Shown piece after piece: positions 1-10,237 of a stretch of 64,000 bases of DNA; within the stretch, counting starts at the first letter, position 1; every line of letters starts with the position of its first letter. Source of the DNA: Plantago major (Eukaryota > Streptophyta > Magnoliopsida > Lamiales > Plantaginaceae); the NCBI GenBank assembly GCA_026545765.1, contig CM048842.1:21230667-21294666 (forward strand), written 5' to 3'. Both the position numbers and the translations under genes were made by a program. Below the pieces are notes generated by a model that had not been told where the DNA came from, searched no databases, and worked only from the letters and a program-made list of their open reading frames with translations.

Positions 1-2473
1 CCTGAATAGAATATAGCCTGAAATGGATAGAAAGGCAAACCATACTTTAATTTACATTCAAACTTAAGTTTAGGTTACAGGCCAAAGTTCTGGAAACTAG
101 AAACACACAGGCAAGAATTACTGAGCTTATGTATGTACAGGTCCAAAGGTTTACAGTACGATAGCGATTACTAGTAACACCCGACATCCTACGTACCCGA
201 CTCACTCAACCATGACACTAGTAATACAAGGAACAAAGAGAGAATAAGAAAGTGGTTAAGTCCCAAAGACTTAGTGAGTATAAAAAAATGACAAAGAAGT
301 GAGAGAATGGAACAATTGTGGAGTAACAAAGCAACCATGACACGAGTAATACAAGGAAAAGTACAATATCTTTGTAATGAAATGATTTCGAGTATCACTG
401 TCAAAACCTGCCATATGACTCCCGGAACCTAACTACAACCTTATGACTTCCCTCGAGGAGAGACCCCAAAAATAGAGAAAACAAGCATGCCGAGGTTCAT
501 GCTAGACCAGATCACGGAACACACCAACCATCGGTTGCATTCAGCGTCTTAACCGGCGGTCCGTTCTATCCGGTAGCCATTCGCCACAGTCCGGGCCCAA
601 TCCGTTGTAAATGTAATCATATATCTCATTTCCAGTGGAAGGTCACAAGTACCAGAGGGAATTCAATTGGGTCAATCGAACGGTTAATAGGTTTCACGTC
701 AAATGACGGATTAAAGATGATTCAAGGGTGTAACAAAGCAAAGTAGCAAAGGCTCAATGGATAACAAAGTTGATACAAATTGGCTTAGGTCCAAAGTCAA
801 AAGCGAATAATAGGTAAGGATTTTACTCGTGTCGCACAAACGATAAGGACAAATGAAAGTAATCAAATTCCCTAGGGCCAGATGGCGAAATGATACATTG
901 AAAGAATGAAAGAAACCTCACCTTGTCCGTAGGTATTTGTGCATAGACTGCTAAGTCAACTCGATCGTGTCAAGCTCGGCACCTATAATATCACAGAAAG
1001 ACGGTAAATGTTTGCTAAACCTTGAACGATAGAATTCATCATTCTTGACACAAAACCGGTATAGTTGGTCGTTGTTTCAATAAAGGTGAGTGGTAATATA
1101 AATAAGGTAACCTTAGGGGAAATTTGTAACTAACGAACACTAGTACTTACTAATACATTTCCACTTCTTGCAATTTTCCAAAAATCTTATACATTCTAGA
1201 CATGCGCAAGATCAAATATTCTTGGCTAACAAATTGTTGCGATTAACAGTTTACTCTCTACTTGCACCTCTACTACTACTTTCTGACTTTAATAACACAA
1301 GAACACAAATATCTCTCATAACCTCTAACTGAAAGTACAAATAGTGCAAGTGATTAACAAGAATCAAGTTTAACTAATCTACACAAGTTGACAACTATGC
1401 TCACTCATATATGTATTTAGCTTAGAGCCAAATAGTATAGTTAGACATCATAGGTGTTCATTATACTTCTGATACGGTTATATATATTAACTCCCTAATT
1501 ACTCTTAACTAGTTAAACCTTGATGAAACTTAAAAAAGAAAGAAAAGGTAATTAACTATGTACTGTTGCAGTTTTAACAACTTTAATATGTTATTAGACT
1601 AATCAGGAGGCCTAATGATTTAACATGATAAATTACAATTTTGCCTACTAACAGTTGTAACATACTTGTTGATAAACAAGGAGAGGTCATCTTAGGTACA
1701 AGGGTGTAACATTAATTTATAACATCTATTTGTCAAAAGAGACTACAAACAACTCAGGCTTCTAGATAAAATCTCTTAATTTCAATTCCAATGTTTCAAA
1801 CATGAAAGTTCATTTGCCACCCAAACAGCAGAACTTCTAGCTAGACTTCAGGATAAAATAAATCGACACAAGCAAGAAAAACAATCAGCTCAAATATCAT
1901 GGAGAAGAATTTATACCGTTTTGATCAATCAAGCAAGACTTTACTTTTCTTTTTCTTTTTTTTCCTTGAGAAATCTTACTTAGATGTTTTTGGAGCTATA
2001 GCTATATAATTTCTTCTTCCTGAAGTGCTACTAAAGCTTATGATTTATTTTGAAGTAATAAAATTTAATCGTAATCTCATGCTAGCATTTTAAAGTTGCT
2101 TGCTATGTGGAGTCATCACCATAGAATAAAGATGAGAAAGCTAGTTAAAATGTTTATACATGTTAATAGCCTTGCAAACTAAGTCTATTGAATTAGACTC
2201 CTACTAGCATTACTAGAGAGAGAAAATTATATAATAAGTTTCTAGATTGGCTAATGTAAATGAGGTAAAAATAATGGTACGCACGGTTTATGTTTCATGC
2301 TCCGTCTGTGGAGACCCATCCACAATTAATATTTACCACATCAATCATTAATTACAGTGTTAATACTTAAACTCGCGACGGACCAACTCATTAAGTAAAT
2401 AAAATAGAAAAAAATTATATAAAAAAATTATAATAAATTAAATATAAGCAAGTATCGAAATGCGGGTGTCACA
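1..2473 (-). repeat. Non-coding, LTR-like sequence interrupting gypsy H
   Basis: No coding frame of note lies here. The stretch is AT-rich at 2200-2460 and stops abruptly where the gag of gypsy H begins in mid-domain (about 2475). On the minus strand the boundary reads TGTGACACCCGCATTTCG, a start resembling the TGTGACxCCC beginnings of several plant gypsy LTRs. I infer a long LTR of a minus-strand element inserted into H, continuing past the left edge. No partner LTR or target duplication is visible, so the family is unknown. It could instead be an unrelated repeat. Confidence 0.35.
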
Positions 2474-2474
2474 C

Positions 2475-3287
2475 AACAACTTTTACAAGGGAATTGACTC
2501 AATCAGCCAAGCACTCATCGATGGAGCATGTCAAGGAAATGTGCTAGACGCACCCCCAAGAAGGATTTGGGAGGTGTGCGAGAACCTTAGTGAGAACTCT
2601 ATGCATAAATGATGAGGAAGAAGGGTGGCTACTAAGGAAGTCAGGGCAATCGAGGAAACTCCTTGGAAACAAATTAACATGAGAATTGAAGCCATAGAGA
2701 TGAGAATGAGAAGAAAGGAAGTTGTGAATGAAGAACCGGAGGAACCAACACAACTTGAAGAGGCACACTACATGCAAGAGTCAAGGAAATGGAGACCGAG
2801 AAACCAACCGGTAAATAGCTTTATCCCCCAACGCCCTCTTTTATCATACCGTGCTGGACCTAGCTTGAACCCACCCGAAATACCACCTAGACCGCCCATT
2901 ATGGTACCTGTTCCCACACCACCACCGAAGCCGTCACAAAACCTGCTCAAACCATCCTCCATTGAAGAAAAGATAGATACTATAATGAAGGAGATGGGAG
3001 ATATCGGGAAATTTGTGAAGCAGCAAGGTAAGTTTACAGCGAGGACCAATTCATTTATCGCCAAGGCTGAGGATAACTTCAAAAGAACCGACAACACCTT
3101 GAGAGGAATGGAACTGAAGATTGGTCAAATCGCCAAGGAAGTAGGGGAACTGCAACAGAACAAAGACAAGCTACCGGGTCATACCGAGAAAGCCATGATG
3201 ATCATTGAAGCTGTCAAGGTAATAGGAATCGGAGGAGAAAACCTTACTACATCTGAACGACAGAACCCCCGCAGGGAAGCAAGGTAA
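2475..3287 (+). pseudogene. gag: Gypsy gag fragment (H)
   Basis: The first codons (from 2478) encode a typical gag C-terminal capsid segment, starting NFYKGIDSISQALIDGACQ. Two consecutive TGA codons follow at 2610-2615. The same frame then runs open to a TAA at 3285-3287 and covers a proline-rich segment (PPEIPPRPP region) and a long polar helix containing MELKIGQIAKEVGELQQNK. That last block resembles the conserved helix preceding the protease in Athila-type gag proteins. The N-terminal capsid half is absent. The protease continues in another frame, so a frameshift separates the two. Clearly dead. Confidence 0.7.
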
Positions 3288-3978
3288 AAACCTCAAACCT
3301 CCTCCTACAGCATTCGGGTGTGACATAGACTCTCCTGCCGAAGAAGAAAGGGTTAAACCAATCTTACCAAAGAAACCCAACCCCGGAGCTTTCAACATAA
3401 ATATTGTCATCAAAGGGAAAACAGCCACCAGAACTCTGGACTTAGGAGCCATCATTAATATGATGCCACTCACCATCTACAAGAAACTCAACTTAGTAGG
3501 AATGGTGGAAGCAAGAACCAGCATACTGGTCGCCGATGGCTCCTCTACAACCGCCTGTGGCAAGATACATAATGTGATCACTAAACTGGAGGGGCTCGAT
3601 ATTTTTGTGGATTATCTCATCGTGGATTGTGAAGACCCGAATAATGATACCATGCTTCTGGGAAGACCATTTATGGCCACCACTAACACCATTATGAATG
3701 TGGCAAGAAGGGAGATTTTGATGAACATATCGAATCACCGGATAGTAATGGGGATTCCGAGCGATACTTTGGAGGAAGAAAACGTTACAGAGGTTTTAAG
3801 CTCGTTACGGCGAATGACATTCTCGCCGCGGCGAGATTTTGCGAGAGCAATTTGGGAGGCTAAACAGTGTCTCGCCGCGGTGAGCTATTTTCCTCGCTGC
3901 GGCGAGATTTGCGATAACTTCACAGATTCGGCAGAAAAACTCCTTTTTAGGTTAGAATTAGGTCTTCCTTTGCCATAA
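3288..3978 (+). pseudogene. Gypsy retropepsin fragment running into LTR (H)
   Basis: Encodes an aspartic protease of the gypsy pol type. The active-site triad region reads LDLGAIINMM (Asp-Leu-Gly-Ala in place of the usual Asp-Ser/Thr-Gly-Ala; Leu also occurs in plant gypsy copies), and the conserved distal LLGRPFMATT follows at about 3655-3685. The frame from the Met at 3460 stays open to 3978, but after about 3770 it translates LTR DNA including the GC palindromes. The C-terminal third is therefore an accidental fusion across a deletion. No RT follows. Confidence 0.7.
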
Positions 3979-4778
3979 CTTCTTATACTCGATTTTATCA
4001 TAGAAAAAGCTCAGAGAACTAGGTTTTGACATTGATTGATTGATCTTTGGAGCTTGATTTTGACTATTCATCGAAGGATTGATATCGAATCCCTGATTAT
4101 TGTGGTAAATCTCTATCGTTTAATCTTATTCAATTCGTTCTTACTCTATTTCCCGAATTGTATGAGCTTGCGTGCGATTATCATTCTGTTTGTGTTTATC
4201 ATGAGTAATATCTCGTATTCTTTCATCCTTGCTTTGATTATGAGTAGCTAAATCTTCCGGACATGGTAGTTGCGTGATAGCTTGGCGTATTCGCATCAAG
4301 GGTTTCAAATCATTCATATAGGTTAGGCTCGTTCAAAGATCTTCGTAAAAACCCTTCGATTCAATACTCTTGTACAAAGATTTTCTAAAACGTTTGGTTA
4401 AGGATCGTGGATTGACGACCCACGATTACTCTAGTTCAAATATCTTCAAATGCGTTTTGTAAAGGTTGAATTGATGGTTTTCTGTACACCGACCGCGTGA
4501 CTAATATGAACGTATCCCTAGAGAGAATTAGCATTGCTTGATCGTAACTACTGTGTCCTCTCTATCTCATTGTTACAAACAACTACATTGCATTTTCTCT
4601 TTTCTAGTTATTAGAAGTACTAGAACACAAACAAATCAACTCGTTTCACAAGTAACTGTTGGCTTTCAATCGTTGCAGTAGCCTAATTGGTTCCTTAGCG
4701 AATGACTTCGTGGTTAGCTTATTTATTCTACAATAACTGCTTGCTACTTGTTTACTAAGTATCAATTTGAGCACATCA
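3800..4778 (+). repeat. Partial LTR of gypsy H
   Basis: Aligns by eye with bases about 25000-25945 and 29610-30615, the two LTRs of gypsy B. Shared landmarks are three copies of CTCGCCGCGGCGAG or one-base variants (3822-3835, 3871-3884, 3893-3906), a block from 4080 onward that is nearly identical in all three copies, a hairpin ATCGTGG...CCACGAT, and the end GAGCACATCA. The first roughly 300 bases of the LTR are missing. Confidence 0.8.
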
Positions 4779-7070
4779 CCCTGGCATTCAGATTGTTTGT
4801 GGCTTGTTCTTTCTTCCACTTCTGATGATTGTTGTGAGCAATCCTAGCTTTTATCCATCGTTCATGCTCTTGTTTATACTCACGAGCAAGTTGTTTCCCA
4901 ATGGCTTTGTAGCCAATGCCATTTCGAGCACCTGGTGCTATCTGAGTTCTCCTCTTAGCAGCTCTACTAGTCTCTGGAACGTCTTTCTTTCCGGAATACG
5001 TAACATTGGAAAATTTGCCTGCTCCAGCAATCTTTCATTTCTGAGAGACATAGCACTGTGGGTAGTTACACTTTTCAGTGTATTGTCCCTTTACAGGAAC
5101 TTTCCTAACAGATTTCTTTGGGACTTGTTTTTCCCTTAAAGGTTTGGTCGCAACTGCCTTTCCTTTGTCAACAGCCTTAGCTTTCTGACCAATGTTATAG
5201 GTTGTTTGGGAACTACCTTTTTGAGCACCACCAAATGTCATTCTTTCATCACTCTTATTCAGAGTGATAGAACTATTTGTTTGTGTCTTCAGCCCATGTC
5301 CTCCTTTTGTCTGAAGAATCTCTTAGGTAAGAGTGTACTTCAGTAAGAGTGTCACTTGCTTTGGCATAAGATTGGAAGGATAATTCTTTATTTTTGAGTT
5401 CCTCATTCTCAGAAAGAAGACCTTCGCACTTCTTTTGAAGTGTATCAATTGCCTCTCTATGTGATTTCTCTTTCTCAGATATCTGTGCTTTGAGAAATGC
5501 ATTTTCTGCATCCTTTGTCTCAGATATCTTGGTCAGTTGTGAATTCTCCTTTTCAAGATATTTCTTTTCATCTTCAAGAATTTTGGTTCTAACTTGGACC
5601 ACCAAAAATTCTCTTTCATAAAGATCAAGTTCCCTTCTGAGATGTTCTAAATCTCTAATTCCTTCCTCATCACTCTCATAATTTATAAATTGATAAATGT
5701 TGGTTACCTCACCAACCATTAGGCAAGACTCAATGTTGGAGCAATCTGGAAAGATCTCCTCAGCAACCCCACACATTTCCCTTTTCTTTTGACCAAAGTC
5801 AACCAAATCATGAGTGATGCCACACAACTCTGGTGAAGATAGCTTGGTGTCATCTGAGTCTTCTTCCTCAAATTTTGACTCGATATCAAGAGCATCCAGT
5901 TAGATTTGAATCTTTTTCCTTTCTTTAGTGGGCAAAGCTCTCTGACCTCTCTTGAAATTTCTTCTATCTTTCTTGTCACCTATCTTTAGCTTATTGAAAG
6001 CAGGGCAGTCCCTTTTAAAATGACCAGGTTTATGACAATAGAAATAGATATCATTTCCGATTTTCGCTTCCTCAGTACTAGATGCTTGCTGAGTCGGCTT
6101 GTTCAGCGAGCTTGACAGCTGCATATTTTTGTACTGGTGATAGTTTGAGCCTAGATGCTTTTTCAGCTTCTCTTTGACTTTTCTTCTCTCAATCTCCTGA
6201 CTGACATATTTTCTCATTTGCTTTACAGCAAGTGCATTTTCCTCAGTCACTTCTTTGGTGTCCTTCTTTTCAGAACTACCTTGTGTCACTAAAGAAACAT
6301 TGTGAACTTTCTCAGCACCACTTGTCCTCTCTGAGTAGTTTCATAGTTGACAGTAGCTAAGTGAGAAAAGAGTTCTACTGGAGTGATATTTGGCATTCCT
6401 TGGTTGAAATAGAAGTACTGAGTATGTTCCCAGTTTTGGTTCAAGCTTCTCACGATAGTCTTAACCTTTTCAGAGTTAGAATATCTCTCACTTTCACCAA
6501 GTGCATCTATTTCACTCATCAGTGTGGTAAACCGGAAATCTAGTTCTTCAAGAGTCTCTGAGGGACCTTGTTTGAAGTTTTGGAATTTGAGCTTCAAAAC
6601 TTCAAACTTATTTTCCTTGGTTTTCTCAGTACTGGCACAGATTTCTTCAATCAGTGCCGGGCTACTTTCGCCATTTTTGCACCACACAGTTAACACTGTA
6701 TGCGCTGTGGAGTAGAACGTATGATGATGTTACGAGCTTGACCATCCAGCCTATTTCTCTTTGCATCTTCCGATGTCCTGAGTTCTCTGGGTTTTGGCTC
6801 ATAAACAATTCGACCGGTAGATCTTCCACTGGTTGACGCATCTGTTTGTGAGGAACCATCTCTATCTTTATCAGCGAGTTCATTGTCAGTGGAGTCCTTG
6901 TCTCGACCATTAGAAACGTCCATGACTTGCTTGAATTGTTGAATGACTATGGGGCCATTCTTTATAACTTCGATAATTTCGTCACTGATGGCTTCTAGGT
7001 GGAGCATCATGTTGTTCTTCCATTTCTCATAGTTTTCTGGCTTGAGAACTGGAGCGTCACTTAAAGACAT
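4779..7070 (-). pseudogene. gag: Copia gag, broken (C)
   Basis: Gag starts at the ATG 7068-7070 (MSLSDAPVLKPENYEKWKNN), about 45 bases after the primer site, as in A, D and F. Then come the capsid UBN2-like region (about 6690-6290, LDFRFTTLMSEIDALGESER), a zinc knuckle near 6040-6000, a leucine/glutamate-rich coiled coil (5830-5300) and a basic tail to 4779. The frame breaks several times (near 6690, 6290, 5880 and 5270). The first knuckle cysteine is Tyr (YFYCHKPGHFKRDC), which would weaken RNA binding. The end is cut by gypsy H within the basic tail. Confidence 0.85.
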
Positions 7071-7115
7071 CCTGCATCAAACACACTAAACAAACAAAAG
7101 GCTTGGGAACCTCCT

Positions 7116-7127
7116 GCTTTGATACCA
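7116..7127 (-). other. Primer binding site, tRNA-iMet type (C)
   Basis: On the minus strand this reads TGGTATCAAAGC two bases after the LTR end. That is the copia initiator-tRNA-Met site TGGTATCAGAGC with one change. Confidence 0.85.
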
Positions 7128-7129
7128 CT

Positions 7130-8685
7130 TGTTGATCCAGATAACGAAAAAGTAAAAGGCTGGGGGGGGGGGGTGAATTGTCTTTTAAAACTTTTGACGA
7201 TAAAACAATTTCTCAGATATGTGTGAAGATATATGATACTTATATTCAGAGAGCCGAAGACTTTCTATGTGATAAGTGCACGTGCTTTGCAAGATATAAG
7301 TGTGTATATACTCAGCAAGGTAAATAAAGCAATTAATTAGTTGCAGAAAGTAAATAACACAGATCTTTATAGTGGTATCTGAGGGTGGCATAATCCCTCA
7401 ACTAATCCACTCGCCCTGTCTCAGGACTTGAAATTCACTAAGATAGATATTGAGTTCTCCTTACAGTAATTCTATCCCTTGATTCCCTTTTACACTAGGT
7501 TCCCAACCAATTGTTCCCCCCTTAGTTATTCCCCGGCTTTCTCAGCCAAGTACTTCCTGTACTCAGAAACCTTTGAGCTATTCCTTAGTTTCCCAAACTA
7601 AGTACTTCCTGTGCTCAGTAACCTTGGAGTTGTTCCTTAGTCTCCCAAACTAAGTACTTCCTATACTCCACGCCGTGTGTGGTGTTGGTTAAAGTAGTTT
7701 GTCAGGTGAGTAGTCTTAATAACTTTCTCAGTTATGTAGGAATACTCTATAGAACAAGAATCACTTAACACACTTCACAATGTGTGGTGATATGTTCTTT
7801 ACTGACCCAAGTCTATGTTAAATGTTCTAGAGAATGAATCTCAGATACTTGATCTTTTGATTCAACTCCTTCACAGATAGCAATGCTTGTTAAGGATCAG
7901 GACACTTAGAACTTTCGTGCTACTTAGAATTCAAGAGCTTGGTCGCAACAGTATGCTAGAGAATAAGTAGGTTAAAGGCTTGTATGCTTGAATGAATAAG
8001 TTTGTAGATGTGTAAGTTCTGTGTGTGTTTTCAAGCATTCTAAGTGGTGATATTTATAGTTGAAAATCATGCCGTTTGAATAGTATCCATTAAGCACAAT
8101 GAAATTCAAACTATTGATATCTGTAAATAGTACTGCAGAAGACGTTGTCTCTTTTCAGAGATTTCCTCTTTTGTTCAGATGTCTCTGTCTGCGCATTTAT
8201 TGCACTGTACTATTTTTTTGTCCTGTAGTGCCAACGGAACTATGCACTCTTTCTGAAGCATTGCATGTCCTTTTCCAGAGACCTTCACTTCTCCAGATAC
8301 CTATTGAAACATTGTTTCCCAGAAATATAGTTTTATCTAAGGTATCTGAGCGTGGGTTTCTATGGGCATTTTTCCTCATTCAGTAACCTTGTATTCTCAG
8401 ATATCTATTGTGAAACTTGTTTATTGAAAAACACTTGTTTCTTCAAGGAATCTGGAAGTAGGTATCTGAGGAGGCCAATCTCCTTAGTCTTCAGCAATCT
8501 TGTGCAGTCTTCGAATCTTCAATACGTTGAACTCTTTTGCCGGATGCCTCCTTTTTGGTCTTCTTCAAGGATATAAAAATTATATTCAGAGACTTAACAT
8601 CCTATACAAGATTTGCTAGACTAACATACTCAGTAAACTTCCTCTTTTACAATGTTCAAGTGAACTAAGAATACTAGTTACCTTT
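7130..8685 (-). repeat. 5' LTR of copia C, main segment
   Basis: Begins (plus view) TGTTGATCCAGATAAC, the reverse of the LTR end shared with A and F, followed by a run of 12 G. It contains three tandem units of conserved GGAAGTACTT plus a hairpin plus GGAATAAC-type sequence at about 7520-7670 (stems 7535-7547, 7584-7602, 7636-7654), against two units in A and F. The remaining 57 bases lie beyond copia A at 23840-23896. CCTTT at 8681-8685 is the left target duplication of A. A large loss or gain relative to A makes this LTR longer. Confidence 0.85.
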
Positions 8686-10120
8686 TGTTAGGAATATCTG
8701 TTAGTATTTTGATCATTCATCACATGTTCTTATCTTAGCCAGAAAGGTGATTAAAGTACTCTTGGTTCACTTGAACATTGTAAAAGAGGAAATCACTGAG
8801 TATGATTAGTCTAGTAAATCTTGTATTAGGATTGTAGGTCTCTGAGTGTAATTTTTATTTCGAAGAAGACCATGAAGATCAATCCTAGCAATGGAGCTTT
8901 TCTGAAGATTACAAGACCGGAGATTGCACAAGATTTATGAAGACACCAAGGTTTAGTCTCACTCGGAAAGACTATGTCCTTAATCCTTTCTTAAGTTCAT
9001 TTAGTTACTTTTGAAACATGATTCTGGAACATATGACATCATGAGTATGGAGCAGGCAAGCAATCAGAAAGGCAAATGTATCCGTTGAAGACTACAGGAC
9101 AATGAACAGTACTATGCATTAAATGCATCGGCAGAAATGCTGCAAAAAGCAAGTCCTCTCTGAAACAAGAGATAGTGACTTCTGAGTACATAGTTCAAGA
9201 TATAAACGGATATAATTTGATAGAGAGCACAACGGATACAATTCAAACGCCTCTCAAATTTATCTATATATATCACACACTTAGATGCTGAGAAATACGA
9301 CCGAAGAACGCTCTATCTTGCAAACTTACAATCTAGCAAAGTATTCTCTCAAGCACTCTACTACCCTTTCTGAAAGCTTTCTGTTGCTTGAAGAATCACT
9401 AGTAGTTCTAAGTTGTCCTGAACCTTAACAAGAGATTGTTATTCGTGAAAGAGTTGAACTATCAGATAACCTTTCTGAAGCTCATTCTCCAGAACGGACA
9501 TCAATTACTTGGGTCAGTAAAGAGCAGATTGCCATACACTGAACAAGTGTATTAAGTAGTCTTGTTCTATTAGGCTCTCTGAAAACATAACTGAAAAGTT
9601 ATACGAGAAGCCTCTCTGACAAACCTTATAACCAACACCATCAAGGCGTGGAGTAGAGGAAGTACTTGATTTGGGAAATCAGGGAATAACTCCAAGGTTA
9701 TCTGAGTAGAGGAAGTACTTAGCTCTAGGAGCTGGGGAATAACTCAGGGGGAACATTTGGTTGGGAACCAATTGTTTAAGAATCTTAGAATAGGATTTTT
9801 GTAAGGTGAAATCAATTATCTGTTCTAGTGAATTCTAGGTCTCAGAAAGACCGAAGTGGATTAGTTGGAGGATTACGCCACCTCCAGATACCACTATACT
9901 TGCTGTGTTATTTACCTTTCTGTATTTATCTTTCAGCAAAGCACACACACATACTTATTGTTTCTGCAATTACCTATCTTAAAGTCTTCCGCGCTCTGAA
10001 TCTAAGTATCACAAACCCCCCAGGTTTCTGAGAAACTGTGTTTATCGACAAAAGTTTTAAAAGACTATTCACGCCCCCCCCCCCCTCTAGTCTTTTAGTT
10101 TGCCGTTATCTGGACCAACA
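8686..10120 (+). repeat. 5' LTR of copia A
   Basis: Starts TGTTAGGAATATC and ends ATCTGGACCAACA. A TATA box (CTATATATAT, 9264-9273) follows a U3-like stretch. About 390 bases downstream lie two tandem hairpin units (9651-9740). A run of 12 C is at 10074-10085, close to the LTR end. Confidence 0.95.
9651..9745 (+). promoter_or_regulatory. Tandem hairpin units in LTR leader (A)
   Basis: Two units each begin GAGTAGAGGAAGTACTT and end near GGGAATAACTC. Between these conserved flanks sits a stem-loop: GATTT-GGG-AAATC at 9668-9680 in unit 1 and AGCTC-TAG-GAGCT at 9721-9733 in unit 2. Stem bases differ but complementarity is kept. They lie downstream of the TATA box, so they would be in the RNA leader. 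Confidence 0.7.
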
Positions 10121-10122
10121 AG

Positions 10123-10134
10123 TGGTATCAGAGC
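10123..10134 (+). other. Primer binding site, tRNA-iMet (A)
   Basis: TGGTATCAGAGC lies two bases after the LTR end and is a perfect match to the standard copia initiator tRNA-Met primer site. Confidence 0.95.
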
Positions 10135-10237
10135 GGGAGGTTCCCAAGCCTTCTGCACTGAACCTAGATCCGTAAATAGGTGAAGGAACTTTGTCCCTTT
10201 CTGAGGACTATATAATTTGTGTGTTAAGTGTGCAGGT

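Larger units (their letters stand above)
2474..4778 (+). mobile_element. Gypsy H: gag-protease remnant fused to an LTR
   Basis: A truncated Ty3/gypsy element made of the C-terminal part of gag, a retropepsin-like protease, and then directly the distal three quarters of an LTR homologous to gypsy B's LTRs. RT, RNase H, integrase, the 3' untranslated region and the LTR start are all missing, so a deletion joined protease to mid-LTR at about 3770-3800. Its right end (GAGCACATCA, 4778) abuts minus-strand copia C gag. The bases CCCTG after it may be one side of the target duplication. Its left side is cut by the sequence at 1-2473. Confidence 0.75.

Noticed and set aside
4036..4251. 71-codon hydrophobic frame kept in three LTR copies (also 25202-25417 and 29872-30087)
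   Set aside because: The DNA itself is highly similar between these LTRs, so an open frame is expected to persist. The changes do not look biased to silent sites, and there is no known family.
4804..5139. Plus-strand frame with membrane-like composition
   Set aside because: Antisense of the basic gag tail of copia C, which is clearly coding on the minus strand.
10123..10134. tRNA-like matches at primer sites
   Set aside because: Only short primer-site matches are present at the four copia and two gypsy sites; no full tRNA gene is found.
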